Assembly (NCBI GenBank): GCA_031272405.1
Contig: JAISTW010000061.1
Span: 1-34,171 of the forward strand
DNA from: Desulfovibrio sp.
GTDB lineage: Bacteria > Desulfobacterota > Desulfovibrionia > Desulfovibrionales > Desulfovibrionaceae
Reading direction: 5' to 3'
DNA: 34,171 nucleotides
Part shown: positions 24,052 to 32,922 of the stretch, piece after piece
How positions within the stretch are numbered: position 1 is the first letter of the stretch
How the letters are laid out: the number at the start of each line of letters is the position of its first letter
The notes under the pieces: generated by a model
Told to the model about the DNA's origin: nothing
Database searches by the model: none
The model's input: the letters and a program-made list of their open reading frames with translations, nothing else
Translations under genes and position numbers: made by a program

Positions 24052-24492
24052 ATGTTTTTTGATGCCAAACCCGTCACGCCGGAAACGCTGCTCAGTGAAG
24101 CGCAGCGCATGGCCGACGAAAAATTCCGCTTTGTGACCATGTCGCAGACAGTGCTGGACGAACGCACGCTGCGTCTGTACTACCATTTCGACCAGAACAG
24201 AACCCTGTCCGACCTGCGGCGCTGCTGCTCCCTGGACAATGATTCCACCAACATGACCCACCTGCGCATGGATGTGGACAGGGACAAGCCCATCCCCAGC
24301 ATCAGCTCCATATATTTCTGCGCCCTGCTGGTTGAAAATGAAACCCAGGATCAGTTCGGCGTGCGCTTCGACGGACTGGCCCTGGATTATCAGGGGGCCA
24401 TGTATCTTGAGGGGGAAGTGACCCACGCGCCGTATTTCACCATGACGACTGTCAAGCGCGCGGCCGAGGGGGCCAAAGGAGGAGCGCAATGA
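24052..24492 (+). CDS. echD: Ech hydrogenase subunit D (NuoC-like)
   Basis: EchD is the hydrophilic subunit related to the NuoC 30-kDa domain and helps dock the large subunit. The 146 residues contain the mixed fold seen in NuoC, with YYHFDQNRTLSDLRRCCSLD and later VENETQDQFGVRFDGLALD, a form of the family's E-x-x-x-x-D-x-F-G motif. AAAGGA precedes the ATG. The 45-base gap after echC is the only real spacer in the operon. Its stop overlaps the echE start (ATGA). Confidence 0.92.
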   Translation: MFFDAKPVTPETLLSEAQRMADEKFRFVTMSQTVLDERTLRLYYHFDQNRTLSDLRRCCSLDNDSTNMTHLRMDVDRDKPIPSISSIYFCALLVENETQDQFGVRFDGLALDYQGAMYLEGEVTHAPYFTMTTVKRAAEGAKGGAQ

Positions 24493-25568
24493 ACCGTTCC
24501 ACTGTGATACCGTTCGGCCCGCAGCATCCGGTGCTGCCGGAACCGCTGCACATCAAGTTTGTGGTGGAGGACGAAACCGTGGTGCAGGCCGTTCCGCAGC
24601 TTGGTTTTGTGCACCGCGGTTTGGAAAGCCTTGTCCGCACCAAGGATTTCAACCAGATGGTTTTTGTGGTGGAGCGCATCTGCGGCATTTGTTCCTGCAT
24701 CCACGCCAACTGCTATTGCAACGCCATAGAGGACATGCTCGGAGTGACGGCCCCGCCGCGCGCCCAGTTTTTGCGCGTCATCTGGTCGGAGCTGCACCGC
24801 ATCCATTCCCATCTGCTCTGGCTGGGCCTGTTTGCCGACGCCTTCGGATTTGAGAGCGTATTCCACCAGTTCTGGCGCATCCGCGAACATGTGATGGATA
24901 TCTGCGAGGCCACGGCGGGCAACCGCGTCATCCTGTCCATCAACGTGGTGGGCGGCGTGCGCCGCGACCTGAATCTCGATCAGATCAACTGGATGCTGGG
25001 CGAACTTGACAAGATTGAAAACGGCATGCGCGAGCTGACCAGGACAATGCTTGATGATTACACCGTGCAGGAACGCACGCGCGGCATCGGCGTTTTGTCC
25101 AAGGACGACGCCCGTCTGCTCGGGGCCGTCGGCCCCACCCTGCGCGGCAGCGGCTGGGAGTGCGACGAGCGCATGCACGGTTACGCAGCCTACAAGGAAC
25201 TCAATTTCGTGCCTGTGGTGGAACATGACGGAGACTGCTATGCCCGCTGCAAGGTGCGCTTTAATGAAACGCTGCACGCCATAGAGCTTGTCCGGGAGGC
25301 ACTGAACCGTTTGCCCGAGTCGGAACTGACCGTCAAGCTGCCGGGCAATCCCGACGGCGAATCCGTCTTCCGCGTCGAGCAGCCGCGCGGCGAGCTGTTC
25401 TACTATGTGCGGGCCAACGGTTCCAAAATGCTGGAACGCATGCGCGTGCGCACGCCCACTTTCGCCAATATCCCCCCACTGCTCGCCATGCTGCCGGGTT
25501 GCAAACTTCCGGATGTTCCCGTGATCGTGCTGAGCATTGACCCGTGCATCTCCTGCACCGAGAGGTAG
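24489..25568 (+). CDS. echE: Ech hydrogenase subunit E (NiFe catalytic large subunit)
   Basis: EchE binds the NiFe(CN)2CO centre that makes or oxidises hydrogen, and is homologous to NuoD. The 359 residues carry both nickel-ligand pairs: RICGIC (Cys65 and Cys68) and DPCISCTER (Cys353 and Cys356). The protein ends exactly at that final Arg, so there is no C-terminal extension for a maturation endopeptidase to remove. This is known for other Ech-type large subunits. Both pairs are complete, so the site should be active. No hyp maturation gene is present in this window. Confidence 0.96.
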   Translation: MNRSTVIPFGPQHPVLPEPLHIKFVVEDETVVQAVPQLGFVHRGLESLVRTKDFNQMVFVVERICGICSCIHANCYCNAIEDMLGVTAPPRAQFLRVIWSELHRIHSHLLWLGLFADAFGFESVFHQFWRIREHVMDICEATAGNRVILSINVVGGVRRDLNLDQINWMLGELDKIENGMRELTRTMLDDYTVQERTRGIGVLSKDDARLLGAVGPTLRGSGWECDERMHGYAAYKELNFVPVVEHDGDCYARCKVRFNETLHAIELVREALNRLPESELTVKLPGNPDGESVFRVEQPRGELFYYVRANGSKMLERMRVRTPTFANIPPLLAMLPGCKLPDVPVIVLSIDPCISCTER

Positions 25569-25574
25569 ACGACA

Positions 25575-25967
25575 ATGTATATGCTCAAAAACGTCCTCGG
25601 CAATCTGTCCGGCAAACCGGCCACGCGTCTCTATCCTCTTGAGGAGCGCGAACCTTTTCCCGCCTATCGCGGACGCATACACAACAACGTGGAAGAATGC
25701 ATATTCTGCTCTTCCTGCGCGCGTCTGTGTCCAGCGGGCGCCATCACGGTGGACGCCAAGGCCGGCCGCTGGAACTATGATCCCTTTCTTTGCGTGTATT
25801 GCGCCGCCTGTGTGGAAAAGTGTCCGACAAAGTGTCTGAAACAGGAATGTACCCACCGCACGGCCTCGGTCGTCAAATTTCAGGTGACGAAAACCGGAAC
25901 GCCCCGCGTCAAAAAAAGCAAGGGTGAAAGCGCGGCCAAACCTGAAACGGTGCAAAAAGCCGAATAA
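25575..25967 (+). CDS. echF: Ech hydrogenase subunit F (two [4Fe-4S] ferredoxin-like)
   Basis: EchF is the NuoI-like electron-input subunit, passing electrons between ferredoxin and EchC. The 130 residues contain two full [4Fe-4S] motifs: CIFCSSCARLCP (Cys42, 45, 48, 52) and CVYCAACVEKCP (Cys73, 76, 79, 83). The Lys-rich C-terminal tail is variable. The ATG at 25575 follows the echE stop by six bases with GAGG upstream. A strong terminator follows. Confidence 0.95.
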   Translation: MYMLKNVLGNLSGKPATRLYPLEEREPFPAYRGRIHNNVEECIFCSSCARLCPAGAITVDAKAGRWNYDPFLCVYCAACVEKCPTKCLKQECTHRTASVVKFQVTKTGTPRVKKSKGESAAKPETVQKAE

Positions 25968-25972
25968 TCGCG

Positions 25973-26021
25973 ACAGCCTGAAAAACATTTCCTTTCGCGA
26001 AAGTTTTTCAGGCTGTTTTTT
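25973..26021 (+). terminator. Strong intrinsic terminator of the ech operon
   Basis: ACAGCCTGAAAAAC (25973-25986) and GTTTTTCAGGCTGT (26003-26016) form a perfect 14-bp stem followed by five more T. It starts five bases after the echF stop. Confidence 0.92.
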
Positions 26022-26073
26022 GTCAGACGCTACGCCGCCTCTCAACCCGATGCCCCTTTTGGGGCGAATCCTT

Positions 26074-27117
26074 TCAACAAAGGCTGACCGTTTCACCCTG
26101 CACAAAATTCACCGCGTCCGGCGTGAGGCCGAGGGCGGCCCAGGCCGGGCGCAGCTCGCCCCTGTGGCCCCAAAAGTAGCCGCGGCAGTTCTGGGGAACT
26201 TGCAGGGAGCGCAATTTCCCTCCCCTTGCTGCGCTTTCCACCGCGCGGTAGAGCGCGCGCGCCATGACGCGCGTGCCCAGGGCGGGATGATGCGGGCCTG
26301 CCGCGATGGCGGCTTCCAGAGATTTTTCCGGGGCCAGTCCCATACGGATGACCGGAACGCCGGCTTTCAGGGCCTTCAGCCACCCGTCGGCCAGCGTCTC
26401 AAGGCAGATGTCCAGCGGCATCGGCATGTACTTCCCGTCGCGCCAGGCAGCTTCCAGCTCTGTGCCGCGCAGCACGAGACAGGGATAAAACCGGAGCATG
26501 TCCGCCCCAGCCGCGGACAGAGCGATTTGCACGTCATTGACGAAATCCTCCGGGCTGGAACCGGGCAGGCCCGGCAGCAACTGCACCCCCAGGGCAAAGC
26601 CCGCTTCTTTGACCCTTGCGCAGGCGGCAAGAGCTTCACGTCCGCCGTACCCCCTGCGGCATGCGCGCAGGGCAACGTCGTCAAAACTTTGCACGCCGAG
26701 TTCCAGGGTGGCGCAGCCGGCCGCTTTCAGGCGGGCCAACGCGGCCCTGTCCACACAATCCGGCCTGGTGGAACACCGAAAGGAGCTGACAAGCCCCCTC
26801 TCTTTGAGGCCGGCTGCAAAGTCAAGGCAGAGCTTTTGTTCGCCGATCGGCATCGCCGTGAACGTGCCGCCGTAAAAAGCCAGTTCGGGAGCATCTTCGT
26901 GCTTTGCCGCCCGTTCTTCAAGCAACATTTTGAATTTGGGGAGAATGTTTTTGAGCGAAACGTCCTTTACGCCTGTTTGACTGTGCTGCGCGCAGAACAG
27001 GCAGCGCGTGGGGCAACCGTGAAACGGGAGAAAGACGGGAACGACGGCGGAACGCCGTTTGGGCGGCGCCCAGCGGAAAGCGTTTGCCCCGTGCTGAATG
27101 TCGTTGGCTTTGTCCAA
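26074..27117 (-). CDS. Radical SAM protein, Elp3/HemN-like
   Basis: The N-terminal region has GCPTRCLFCAQ, the CxxxCxxC motif that binds a [4Fe-4S] cluster and S-adenosylmethionine. ELAFYGGTFTAMP, STRPDCVD, LELGVQSFDD and GVQLLPGLPGSS follow in the order seen in the Elp3/MiaB-type radical SAM fold. The C-terminal third (MRFYPCLVLRGTELEAAW and later GYFWGHRGELRPAWAALGL) resembles the oxygen-independent coproporphyrinogen oxidase-like proteins that often carry C-terminal substrate domains. No histone-acetyltransferase domain is present. The start is uncertain. TTG at 27117, with AAGGA upstream, gives 347 residues, and the frame is open to 27279 but that would cross the divergent IHF gene. Substrate is unknown. 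Confidence 0.8.
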   Translation of the reverse strand: MDKANDIQHGANAFRWAPPKRRSAVVPVFLPFHGCPTRCLFCAQHSQTGVKDVSLKNILPKFKMLLEERAAKHEDAPELAFYGGTFTAMPIGEQKLCLDFAAGLKERGLVSSFRCSTRPDCVDRAALARLKAAGCATLELGVQSFDDVALRACRRGYGGREALAACARVKEAGFALGVQLLPGLPGSSPEDFVNDVQIALSAAGADMLRFYPCLVLRGTELEAAWRDGKYMPMPLDICLETLADGWLKALKAGVPVIRMGLAPEKSLEAAIAAGPHHPALGTRVMARALYRAVESAARGGKLRSLQVPQNCRGYFWGHRGELRPAWAALGLTPDAVNFVQGETVSLC

Positions 27118-27126
27118 AGAAAATCC

Positions 27127-27155
27127 TTGCGCCGGATTGCTGTCGCGTGTAAATA
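27127..27155 (+). promoter_or_regulatory. Candidate promoter of the IHF/HU gene
   Basis: TTGCGC (27127-27132), a 17-bp spacer and TAAATA (27150-27155) form a moderate sigma-70 match about 80 bases before the IHF/HU ATG. Confidence 0.35.
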
Positions 27156-27238
27156 TATCCGAGAGGGGGGATCGTGTGAAGCCGCTTTCGCCTGGTCCGC
27201 CCGCAGCGCTTTCTCTTTCAACTCCCGGAGATGTTTTG

Positions 27239-27526
27239 ATGAAGAAAACATTGACCAAAGCTGATATTGTTGAAGACATTTATGAAGAGACGGACAAAAA
27301 CCGCACTGACGTCAAAAATGTTGTGGAAAAGCTCCTTGACATCATGAAAAACGCCATCAAAAAAGATCGCGCCCTGCTCATCAGCGGCTTCGGCAAATTC
27401 GAGTGTTACGACAAGGACGCGCGCGTGGGCCGCAATCCGCAGACAGATGAAGCTATTACCCTTCCCCCGCGTCGGGTTGTGGTGTTTCGACTTTCCCGGA
27501 AATTCCGGTCCGAACTCAACCCCTAG
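27239..27526 (+). CDS. IHF/HU-family DNA-bending protein (IHF alpha-like)
   Basis: The 95-residue protein has the HU/IHF fold. MKKTLTKADIVEDIYEETD forms the helical N terminus, followed by DRALLISGFGKFECYDKDARVGRNPQTDE, with the beta-arm sequence GRNPQT whose Pro intercalates DNA, and a basic C terminus. It would bend DNA as a dimer and assist transcription, replication or recombination. It resembles IHF alpha more than HU, but the partner is not in this window. The ATG at 27239 has GGAG eight bases upstream. Confidence 0.9.
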   Translation: MKKTLTKADIVEDIYEETDKNRTDVKNVVEKLLDIMKNAIKKDRALLISGFGKFECYDKDARVGRNPQTDEAITLPPRRVVVFRLSRKFRSELNP

Positions 27527-27662
27527 CAGGGGTCAGCGTATGGCTGTTCGCATGGTCGCCGGGCGCAAACCCAGTTGACGCGCCCTTGCGCGGCGGCATT
27601 TTCAATCCTGCCGGTCCGCGAAAACCGTCGAACGCCCCCGGCAACCACCTCAGGAGCGCGTC

Positions 27663-29168
27663 GTGCTGTTCAATTCGTATCCGTTCCTTTTCTGTTTTTT
27701 GCCCTTGCTGCTGCTGCTGTGGCGGGTTGTCGGCAGCACGGCGGGCGGGGGCTGCCTGGCTTTTGTGCTGCTGGCTTTTTCGCTCGTTTTTTATGGGTTG
27801 TCGGGCGCGCCCTTTCTGTTGCTGCTGCTGACGCTCGTCGCCGTGAACTATGCCTTTGGACAGGTTCTGGCCGAACAGGACGAGGTTTTCGCTTCCCGCA
27901 GGCGGCGTCTGAGCCGCAGGAACCTGTTTGCTCTGGCCCTGACGGTCAACATCCTGCCCCTGTTGTGGTTTAAATATTCCGGATTCCTGGCGCAGAATCT
28001 GTCGCTGCTTTTCGGCGGCGACTTGCGGTTCATCCCCCCGGGGTTGCCTTTGGGCATTTCGTTTTACACCTTCATACAGGTGGCCTGGCTGCTCGGCGTT
28101 TACAAACGCCGTTTCACCCCGGAGGGATTTTTTCGGCACGCGCTTTTTTCCTCCTGCTTCCCCTATGTCATTTCCGGCCCCATCGTGCGTTATGAGCAGA
28201 TCGGCAGCCAGTTTGACTCCCTGACCCTGCCTGATGCCGAAAGCACCGCCAAGGGCTTGAGCCTGTTCAGCATTGGGCTGGCCAAGAAGGTGCTGCTGGC
28301 CGACAGCTTGGCCGTGTATGCCAACGCCGTCTTCAATGCCGCAGAAAGCCATTTTCCCCTGAGCGGGGGGGAGGCGTGGCTTGGCTCCCTGTGCTATACT
28401 TTCCAACTGTATTTCGATTTCTCCGGCTATACGGATATGGCCCTGGGCATCGGCATGATGCTCGGCCTGCGGCTGCCGGAAAATTTTGATTCTCCCTACA
28501 AATCCACCGGCATCGTGGATTTCTGGCGGCGCTGGCACATCACTCTCGGTGCCTGGCTCAGGGATTGCCTGTATATTCCCTTTGGAGGCAACAGAGCCGG
28601 CCGCCTCAAACAATACCGCAATCTTTTTCTCACCATGTTCATCGGCGGCATCTGGCACGGGGCAGGCTGGACCTTCGTCATCTGGGGCGCCCTGCACGGC
28701 CTGATGTTGTGCGTCAACCATTTCTTCAAGTCAAAAATCAAGGGCAGCCCGGCGGAGAGGGCGCTCAGTTCCCTGCCGTGCCGCATCTTTTTCATCCTGC
28801 TGACCTTTGTCTGCATCAACGCCTGCTGGGTAGTCTTTCGCTCTCTGACCGTGCACGGCGCCATGAGCATGTATGCCGCCATGCTCCACGGGCCTTTCGC
28901 CGTCTCCGGCGCAGAAGGATGTTTGGCTGCCCTGCTCCCAAACAACTATTTCCTCGGCTGGCAGCCCTTTGCCCTGCTCGCGCTCAGCTTTGTCCTGGTC
29001 TGGGCTTTCCCCAATTCGCGGGAACTGCTGCGTGGCAGGGCCGACGGCTCGTCGCCGTGGCTCAGATGGAGTCCCTCCGCTCTCTGGGCAGGCGGACTGG
29101 CCGCGCTGGTCTTTGTCTGTCTGATTTTGGCGTCGCGCAAGTCCACATTTCTTTATTTTCAGTTTTAG
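27663..29168 (+). CDS. MBOAT-family O-acyltransferase (AlgI-like)
   Basis: This 501-residue polytopic membrane protein belongs to the AlgI/DltB branch of MBOAT proteins, which pass acyl (usually acetyl) groups across the inner membrane for transfer to polysaccharides or teichoic acids. The family blocks are present: LPLGISFYTFIQVAWLLGVYK, FDFSGYTDMALGIG, VDFWRRWHITLGAWLRDCLYIP with His292, and GGIWHGAGWTFVIWGALHG with His332. The GTG at 27663 has AGGAG upstream. The SGNH-type gene follows eight bases later, as in alginate and other acetylation loci. Confidence 0.93.
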   Translation: MLFNSYPFLFCFLPLLLLLWRVVGSTAGGGCLAFVLLAFSLVFYGLSGAPFLLLLLTLVAVNYAFGQVLAEQDEVFASRRRRLSRRNLFALALTVNILPLLWFKYSGFLAQNLSLLFGGDLRFIPPGLPLGISFYTFIQVAWLLGVYKRRFTPEGFFRHALFSSCFPYVISGPIVRYEQIGSQFDSLTLPDAESTAKGLSLFSIGLAKKVLLADSLAVYANAVFNAAESHFPLSGGEAWLGSLCYTFQLYFDFSGYTDMALGIGMMLGLRLPENFDSPYKSTGIVDFWRRWHITLGAWLRDCLYIPFGGNRAGRLKQYRNLFLTMFIGGIWHGAGWTFVIWGALHGLMLCVNHFFKSKIKGSPAERALSSLPCRIFFILLTFVCINACWVVFRSLTVHGAMSMYAAMLHGPFAVSGAEGCLAALLPNNYFLGWQPFALLALSFVLVWAFPNSRELLRGRADGSSPWLRWSPSALWAGGLAALVFVCLILASRKSTFLYFQF

Positions 29169-29176
29169 GGGACGCC

Positions 29177-30388
29177 ATGACGACAACACCGCGAAACAAC
29201 GCCGTTTATATCCGGCTCTACCTGAAAACGCTGGCGGTTCTGATTGTGCTGGGAGCGATTCTGATCGTTCCCTACACCTGCTTTTGGCTGTACAAATCCG
29301 GCGACGTGGCTGCGGAGCGCGCCGTCGAAACACAGGCGGCCCAGAAATTCGTCCTGTTCGGCTCCGGCGTGTCCCAGGACTTTGTGGATTACAAGCTCAG
29401 GCTCTATGAAGCCGTTAAACCGGACATCGCCGTTGTGGGATCCTCGCGCGTCATGCAGCTGCGCGGATCCGCCTTTCGCCGCAGTTACGTCAATGTGGGA
29501 GGAACAGCCGGCAACCTGCCGGTTCTGCGTTCCACCCTGGATGCCATACTCCACCTTCACAAGCCTGCCGCCGTTATTTTGGGTCTGGATTTTTGGTGGT
29601 TCATGCCCCAGTGGAACAAGGACCCTTTTGAGAATGTGCCGCCGACCAGCGGTTCCTACAATTACGGATTCGACAGCCAGAAGAAACCTTGGGACTGGTT
29701 GCTGGACGGAAAAATTTCCCTTGCCGAGTTCGCCGCGCCGCTCTGGGGCGGCTTCCGGGACACGCGTTTGGGTATTATGGCCCAGCAGACCGACGACGGT
29801 TTCGGCCCGGACGGATCCTGGTACTACACCGGGGAAATCACAGGGCGTCGCCGCCCCTTCGACTTCCAGTTCAACGACACGCTCAAGCAGGTCAGTCACG
29901 GCATCAAGGCTTTCTTCCGGGCCGATTCGGGGCAGCAGGGGCCGGCCGCGGAGCATCTGGACGCTCTTTCCGAAATATATTGCCGCCTCAAGGCCCGCGG
30001 CGTCGCCGTTTTCGTCTTCATCGCGCCTCTGTCCGAGCGCGTGCTTGCGGCCATGCGCGAGAGGGAAGGCGGCTATCCCCATCTTTTCGGTTTGCGCCGC
30101 GCTTTGCTGGAGCGCGGCATAGACGCGCTGGATTTTACGGATCCCCAGATCATCGGCTCCAATGACTGTGAATTTGTGGACGGTTTTCACGGCGGAGAAG
30201 TGACCTATATGCGCATTCTGCGGGCCATGGCCGACCGTTGGCCGGCCCTGCTGGCCTATGTGAATATGGAACGTATAGACGCAGTCATCCGGGACTGGAA
30301 AGGCCATGCCCTCGTTGCGGACGAACGCTTGACGACGCTGCCCGAAACTGATTTCATGCGCTGGAACTGCCCCAAACGGCAACCGTAA
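29177..30388 (+). CDS. SGNH/AlgJ-like membrane-anchored acyl-transfer partner
   Basis: The 403-residue protein has one N-terminal membrane helix (about 16-37) and a periplasmic SGNH-hydrolase-like domain. VVGSSRVMQLRG (86-97) supplies the nucleophilic Ser, and VDGFHGGE places Asp335 and His338 as the DxxH pair. Such proteins (AlgJ, AlgX, DltD) take acyl groups from a partner MBOAT protein and place them on the glycan, which fits the gene directly upstream. The family has low sequence identity. The role is inferred from motifs and context. Confidence 0.8.
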   Translation: MTTTPRNNAVYIRLYLKTLAVLIVLGAILIVPYTCFWLYKSGDVAAERAVETQAAQKFVLFGSGVSQDFVDYKLRLYEAVKPDIAVVGSSRVMQLRGSAFRRSYVNVGGTAGNLPVLRSTLDAILHLHKPAAVILGLDFWWFMPQWNKDPFENVPPTSGSYNYGFDSQKKPWDWLLDGKISLAEFAAPLWGGFRDTRLGIMAQQTDDGFGPDGSWYYTGEITGRRRPFDFQFNDTLKQVSHGIKAFFRADSGQQGPAAEHLDALSEIYCRLKARGVAVFVFIAPLSERVLAAMREREGGYPHLFGLRRALLERGIDALDFTDPQIIGSNDCEFVDGFHGGEVTYMRILRAMADRWPALLAYVNMERIDAVIRDWKGHALVADERLTTLPETDFMRWNCPKRQP

Positions 30389-30394
30389 GTGACA

Positions 30395-31504
30395 ATGTTG
30401 ACATCTGTTTTGTTACGCCGGGTTTTCTCGGGTTTTCTCATCCTGTTTCTGGCCGCGTCCGCCTCCCCCGCGGCGACAAAGGACGCGCCGTCAAAAGCGC
30501 GCGGAACGGCCGCCGAAGCCCTGAGCGCCCATGAACGCGGGGATTTTGTCAAAGCCAGGGATATCTGGCAAAAATTGGCGGAAGCGGGCGACAGCCAGGC
30601 CATGAACAACCTCGGCGTGCTCTACGATCAGGGCAAGGGCCTGGAACAGGACACAGGCCGCGCCGTGTACTGGTTTGAAAAGGCGGCCCGCGCCGGCCAT
30701 TCCGCCGGCATGTGCAATTACGGGCGCATGCTGGAATCGGGCCGCGGCGTGGCCGAAAATCCGCAGGAGGCCGCCTTCTGGTTTGACAAGGCCGCCCGCG
30801 AAGGCCAGGCCGAGGCTCAGTACAATCTGGGGCGTTTGTACGAGCAGGGGCGCGGCGTCGAACAAGACGACAAGGCGGCGGCGGTCTGGTACAGCCGTGC
30901 GGCGGCCCAGCAGCAGGTGGAGGCTTTGGCGCGTTTGGGGCATATGCACCGGATGGGTCAGGGCGTGCCCAAAGACGTGTCCCGCGCCACGCTGCTCCTG
31001 TATGCCGCGGCCATGAACGGACATGCTCGAGCCATCCAGGAACTCGAAGAATTGTTCAAGGAGGGGGCAAAACGGCCGCCCGCCATGCTTTTTGGGCAAA
31101 AACTGGACGATACCGACCGTACCGCCATGCGGGCCGCCTTGCGCGCGGCCGGTCTGCCGGTGGTGCGTGAAGACGACGCCTTTATCTGCGATATCTACGA
31201 CGTGCGCCGTATGATCAGCGGCGCCGGGGAGATGGCAGCCTGCTACGCCCCCGGCAAGCCGTCCCCCCTGGGTTTTATAAAAATCGACTATGCCGCTTCA
31301 AAAGTCGGCGTGGCCAAAAACATCGTCCAGATGCTCAGTTCCCGTTTTGGGGAACCGTCCGCGGCAGAGGGCGGCGACGCGCACCTCTGGAATCTCGGCT
31401 CCGTTCTGGTCGCCACCCAGTATGTGCCCACGCACAAACTGTTGAGCCTTATGTACATGGTGCCTCGTACCTACTATTTGACCAGGCAGGAAGAGAGACC
31501 GTGA
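30395..31504 (+). CDS. Exported Sel1-repeat protein
   Basis: The 369 residues begin with a signal sequence (about 1-26). Four or five Sel1-type repeats of about 36 residues follow (about 40-205), for example AMNNLGVLYDQGKGLEQD and AQYNLGRLYEQGRGVEQD. A C-terminal domain of about 150 residues (YDVRRMISGAGEM and onwards) is not recognised. Sel1 repeats make a solenoid for protein contacts. AlgK, the alginate outer-membrane scaffold, is also Sel1-like, but AlgK is a lipoprotein and this protein has no lipobox. A GTG at 30389, directly after the upstream stop, is the alternative start. The stop overlaps the next GTG. Confidence 0.82.
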   Translation: MLTSVLLRRVFSGFLILFLAASASPAATKDAPSKARGTAAEALSAHERGDFVKARDIWQKLAEAGDSQAMNNLGVLYDQGKGLEQDTGRAVYWFEKAARAGHSAGMCNYGRMLESGRGVAENPQEAAFWFDKAAREGQAEAQYNLGRLYEQGRGVEQDDKAAAVWYSRAAAQQQVEALARLGHMHRMGQGVPKDVSRATLLLYAAAMNGHARAIQELEELFKEGAKRPPAMLFGQKLDDTDRTAMRAALRAAGLPVVREDDAFICDIYDVRRMISGAGEMAACYAPGKPSPLGFIKIDYAASKVGVAKNIVQMLSSRFGEPSAAEGGDAHLWNLGSVLVATQYVPTHKLLSLMYMVPRTYYLTRQEERP

Positions 31505-32898
31505 CTTCTGCCGACCGGCCCGCTTTCGCCGAACGCCTCGGATTTTCCCCGCGGGTTTTTGTGCTCTGCGTCGCTGACCTTCTCGCGCTCCTGTGCCCGG
31601 TCAGCCTGATTTTCGCGCTCAGAGCGGCATTCGGACAGGTCAGTCTGTCTCTGTATCTGCAGGTGTTCTCTTTGCTGCTGCTCGGCCCGTTGCTGGGCGC
31701 GCTCTCCGGCATTTACGGAACGGTTCCCCTGCCCCGTCCGCGTGAAATCAAGGCTCTTGTCATGTTGACCACGCTTTTGTACGGCATCATCCTGATGGTG
31801 CTTTTTCTTTCCCAGAGCGGGCAGGAGTATTCGCGTTTCATCATCGCCGGGGGATGGGCGACCACAATTTTCACCCTGCCGCTCCTGCGCGGAGCGGCCC
31901 GCCGTCTTTTTGCCCGAAAGCCCTGGTGGAGCCGGCCTCTGCTTATTCTGGACAAAAGCGACACAGGCCGCAACCTGTGGCATTACCTCAAACGCCATCC
32001 GGAATGCGGCCTTGCGCCGGTCAATATCCATTCTTTGCCGGATGACGCGGAGCAGGCGCGGGAACTGTTGGCCGCCGCCGCGGCAAGATATCCCGGCGCC
32101 ATTGCGCTGTTGCCGCACTGCCTCCCAAAACCGGACACCTCCGACCTCGTCAGGGAAGCCGGCCGCCTGTTCAGCGACATCATGGTGGCCCCGGCTCTTT
32201 GCGGCGGTTCTGATATGCATTGGCTCACCATATGCGATCTGGGGATCATGCCGACCCTCTGGATACGCCAGAATTTGAGCGACAAACGCCGGCTTTTCGT
32301 CAAACGGTGTATGGATGTCCTGATCTGCCTGCTCGGCCTGCCCGTGCTGTTGCCCATTGGCCTGGTACTCGCCTGCGCCATCAGATTGGACAGCCCCGGC
32401 CCGGCGCTGTACCGGCACAAACGTATCGGGCGCGGCGGCAGGGAAATCAGAATATACAAGTTTCGCACCATGGTGCTCAAAGCCGACGCCGCCCTCAGAG
32501 AATGCCTTGCCCGCGATGCGGCCCTGCGCGAAGAATGGAACAGTTTTCACAAGCTCAAGAACGACCCCCGTGTGACCAGGGTGGGCGCGTTTTTGCGCAA
32601 GACCAGTCTGGACGAGTTGCCGCAGCTCATCAATGTGCTGCAGGGGTCCATGAGCCTGGTAGGCCCACGGCCCATAGTGACGGCGGAAGTGAAAAAATAC
32701 GGCCCCGTGTATGAGGAGTACTGCCGGGTGCGTCCGGGCATAACCGGACTGTGGCAGGTGTCCGGGCGCAACGATACCAGCTATGCGGAACGCGTCGCCT
32801 ATGACGCCCACTATATCCGCAACTGGTCCGTATGGATGGATGTGTGGATTTTGGCAAGAACGGCGCCTGTGGCCCTTACCGGTTACGGCGCCTATTGA
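31501..32898 (+). CDS. WbaP-type polyprenyl-phosphate sugar-1-phosphate transferase
   Basis: WbaP-like enzymes start surface-glycan synthesis by moving a hexose 1-phosphate from a UDP-sugar to undecaprenyl phosphate. The 465 residues have four or five N-terminal membrane segments (about 18-125), a central Rossmann-like region, a further membrane helix (about 270-290), and the C-terminal catalytic bacterial-sugar-transferase domain. That domain contains [28 protein letters not shown] and [13 protein letters not shown]. The start is GTG, overlapping the Sel1 stop (GTGA). The sugar donor (galactose or glucose type) is not determined from sequence. Confidence 0.92.
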   Translation: MTSADRPAFAERLGFSPRVFVLCVADLLALLCPVSLIFALRAAFGQVSLSLYLQVFSLLLLGPLLGALSGIYGTVPLPRPREIKALVMLTTLLYGIILMVLFLSQSGQEYSRFIIAGGWATTIFTLPLLRGAARRLFARKPWWSRPLLILDKSDTGRNLWHYLKRHPECGLAPVNIHSLPDDAEQARELLAAAAARYPGAIALLPHCLPKPDTSDLVREAGRLFSDIMVAPALCGGSDMHWLTICDLGIMPTLWIRQNLSDKRRLFVKRCMDVLICLLGLPVLLPIGLVLACAIRLDSPGPALYRHKRIGRGGREIRIYKFRTMVLKADAALRECLARDAALREEWNSFHKLKNDPRVTRVGAFLRKTSLDELPQLINVLQGSMSLVGPRPIVTAEVKKYGPVYEEYCRVRPGITGLWQVSGRNDTSYAERVAYDAHYIRNWSVWMDVWILARTAPVALTGYGAY

Positions 32899-32922
32899 CC
32901 CCCGATCGGGGCGGAGGAACAT

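Noticed and set aside
24390-26105. 571-codon minus-strand frame across echD-echE-echF
   Set aside because: It lies opposite three genes with intact metal-binding motifs and overlaps the ech terminator. Its composition is that of an antisense shadow.
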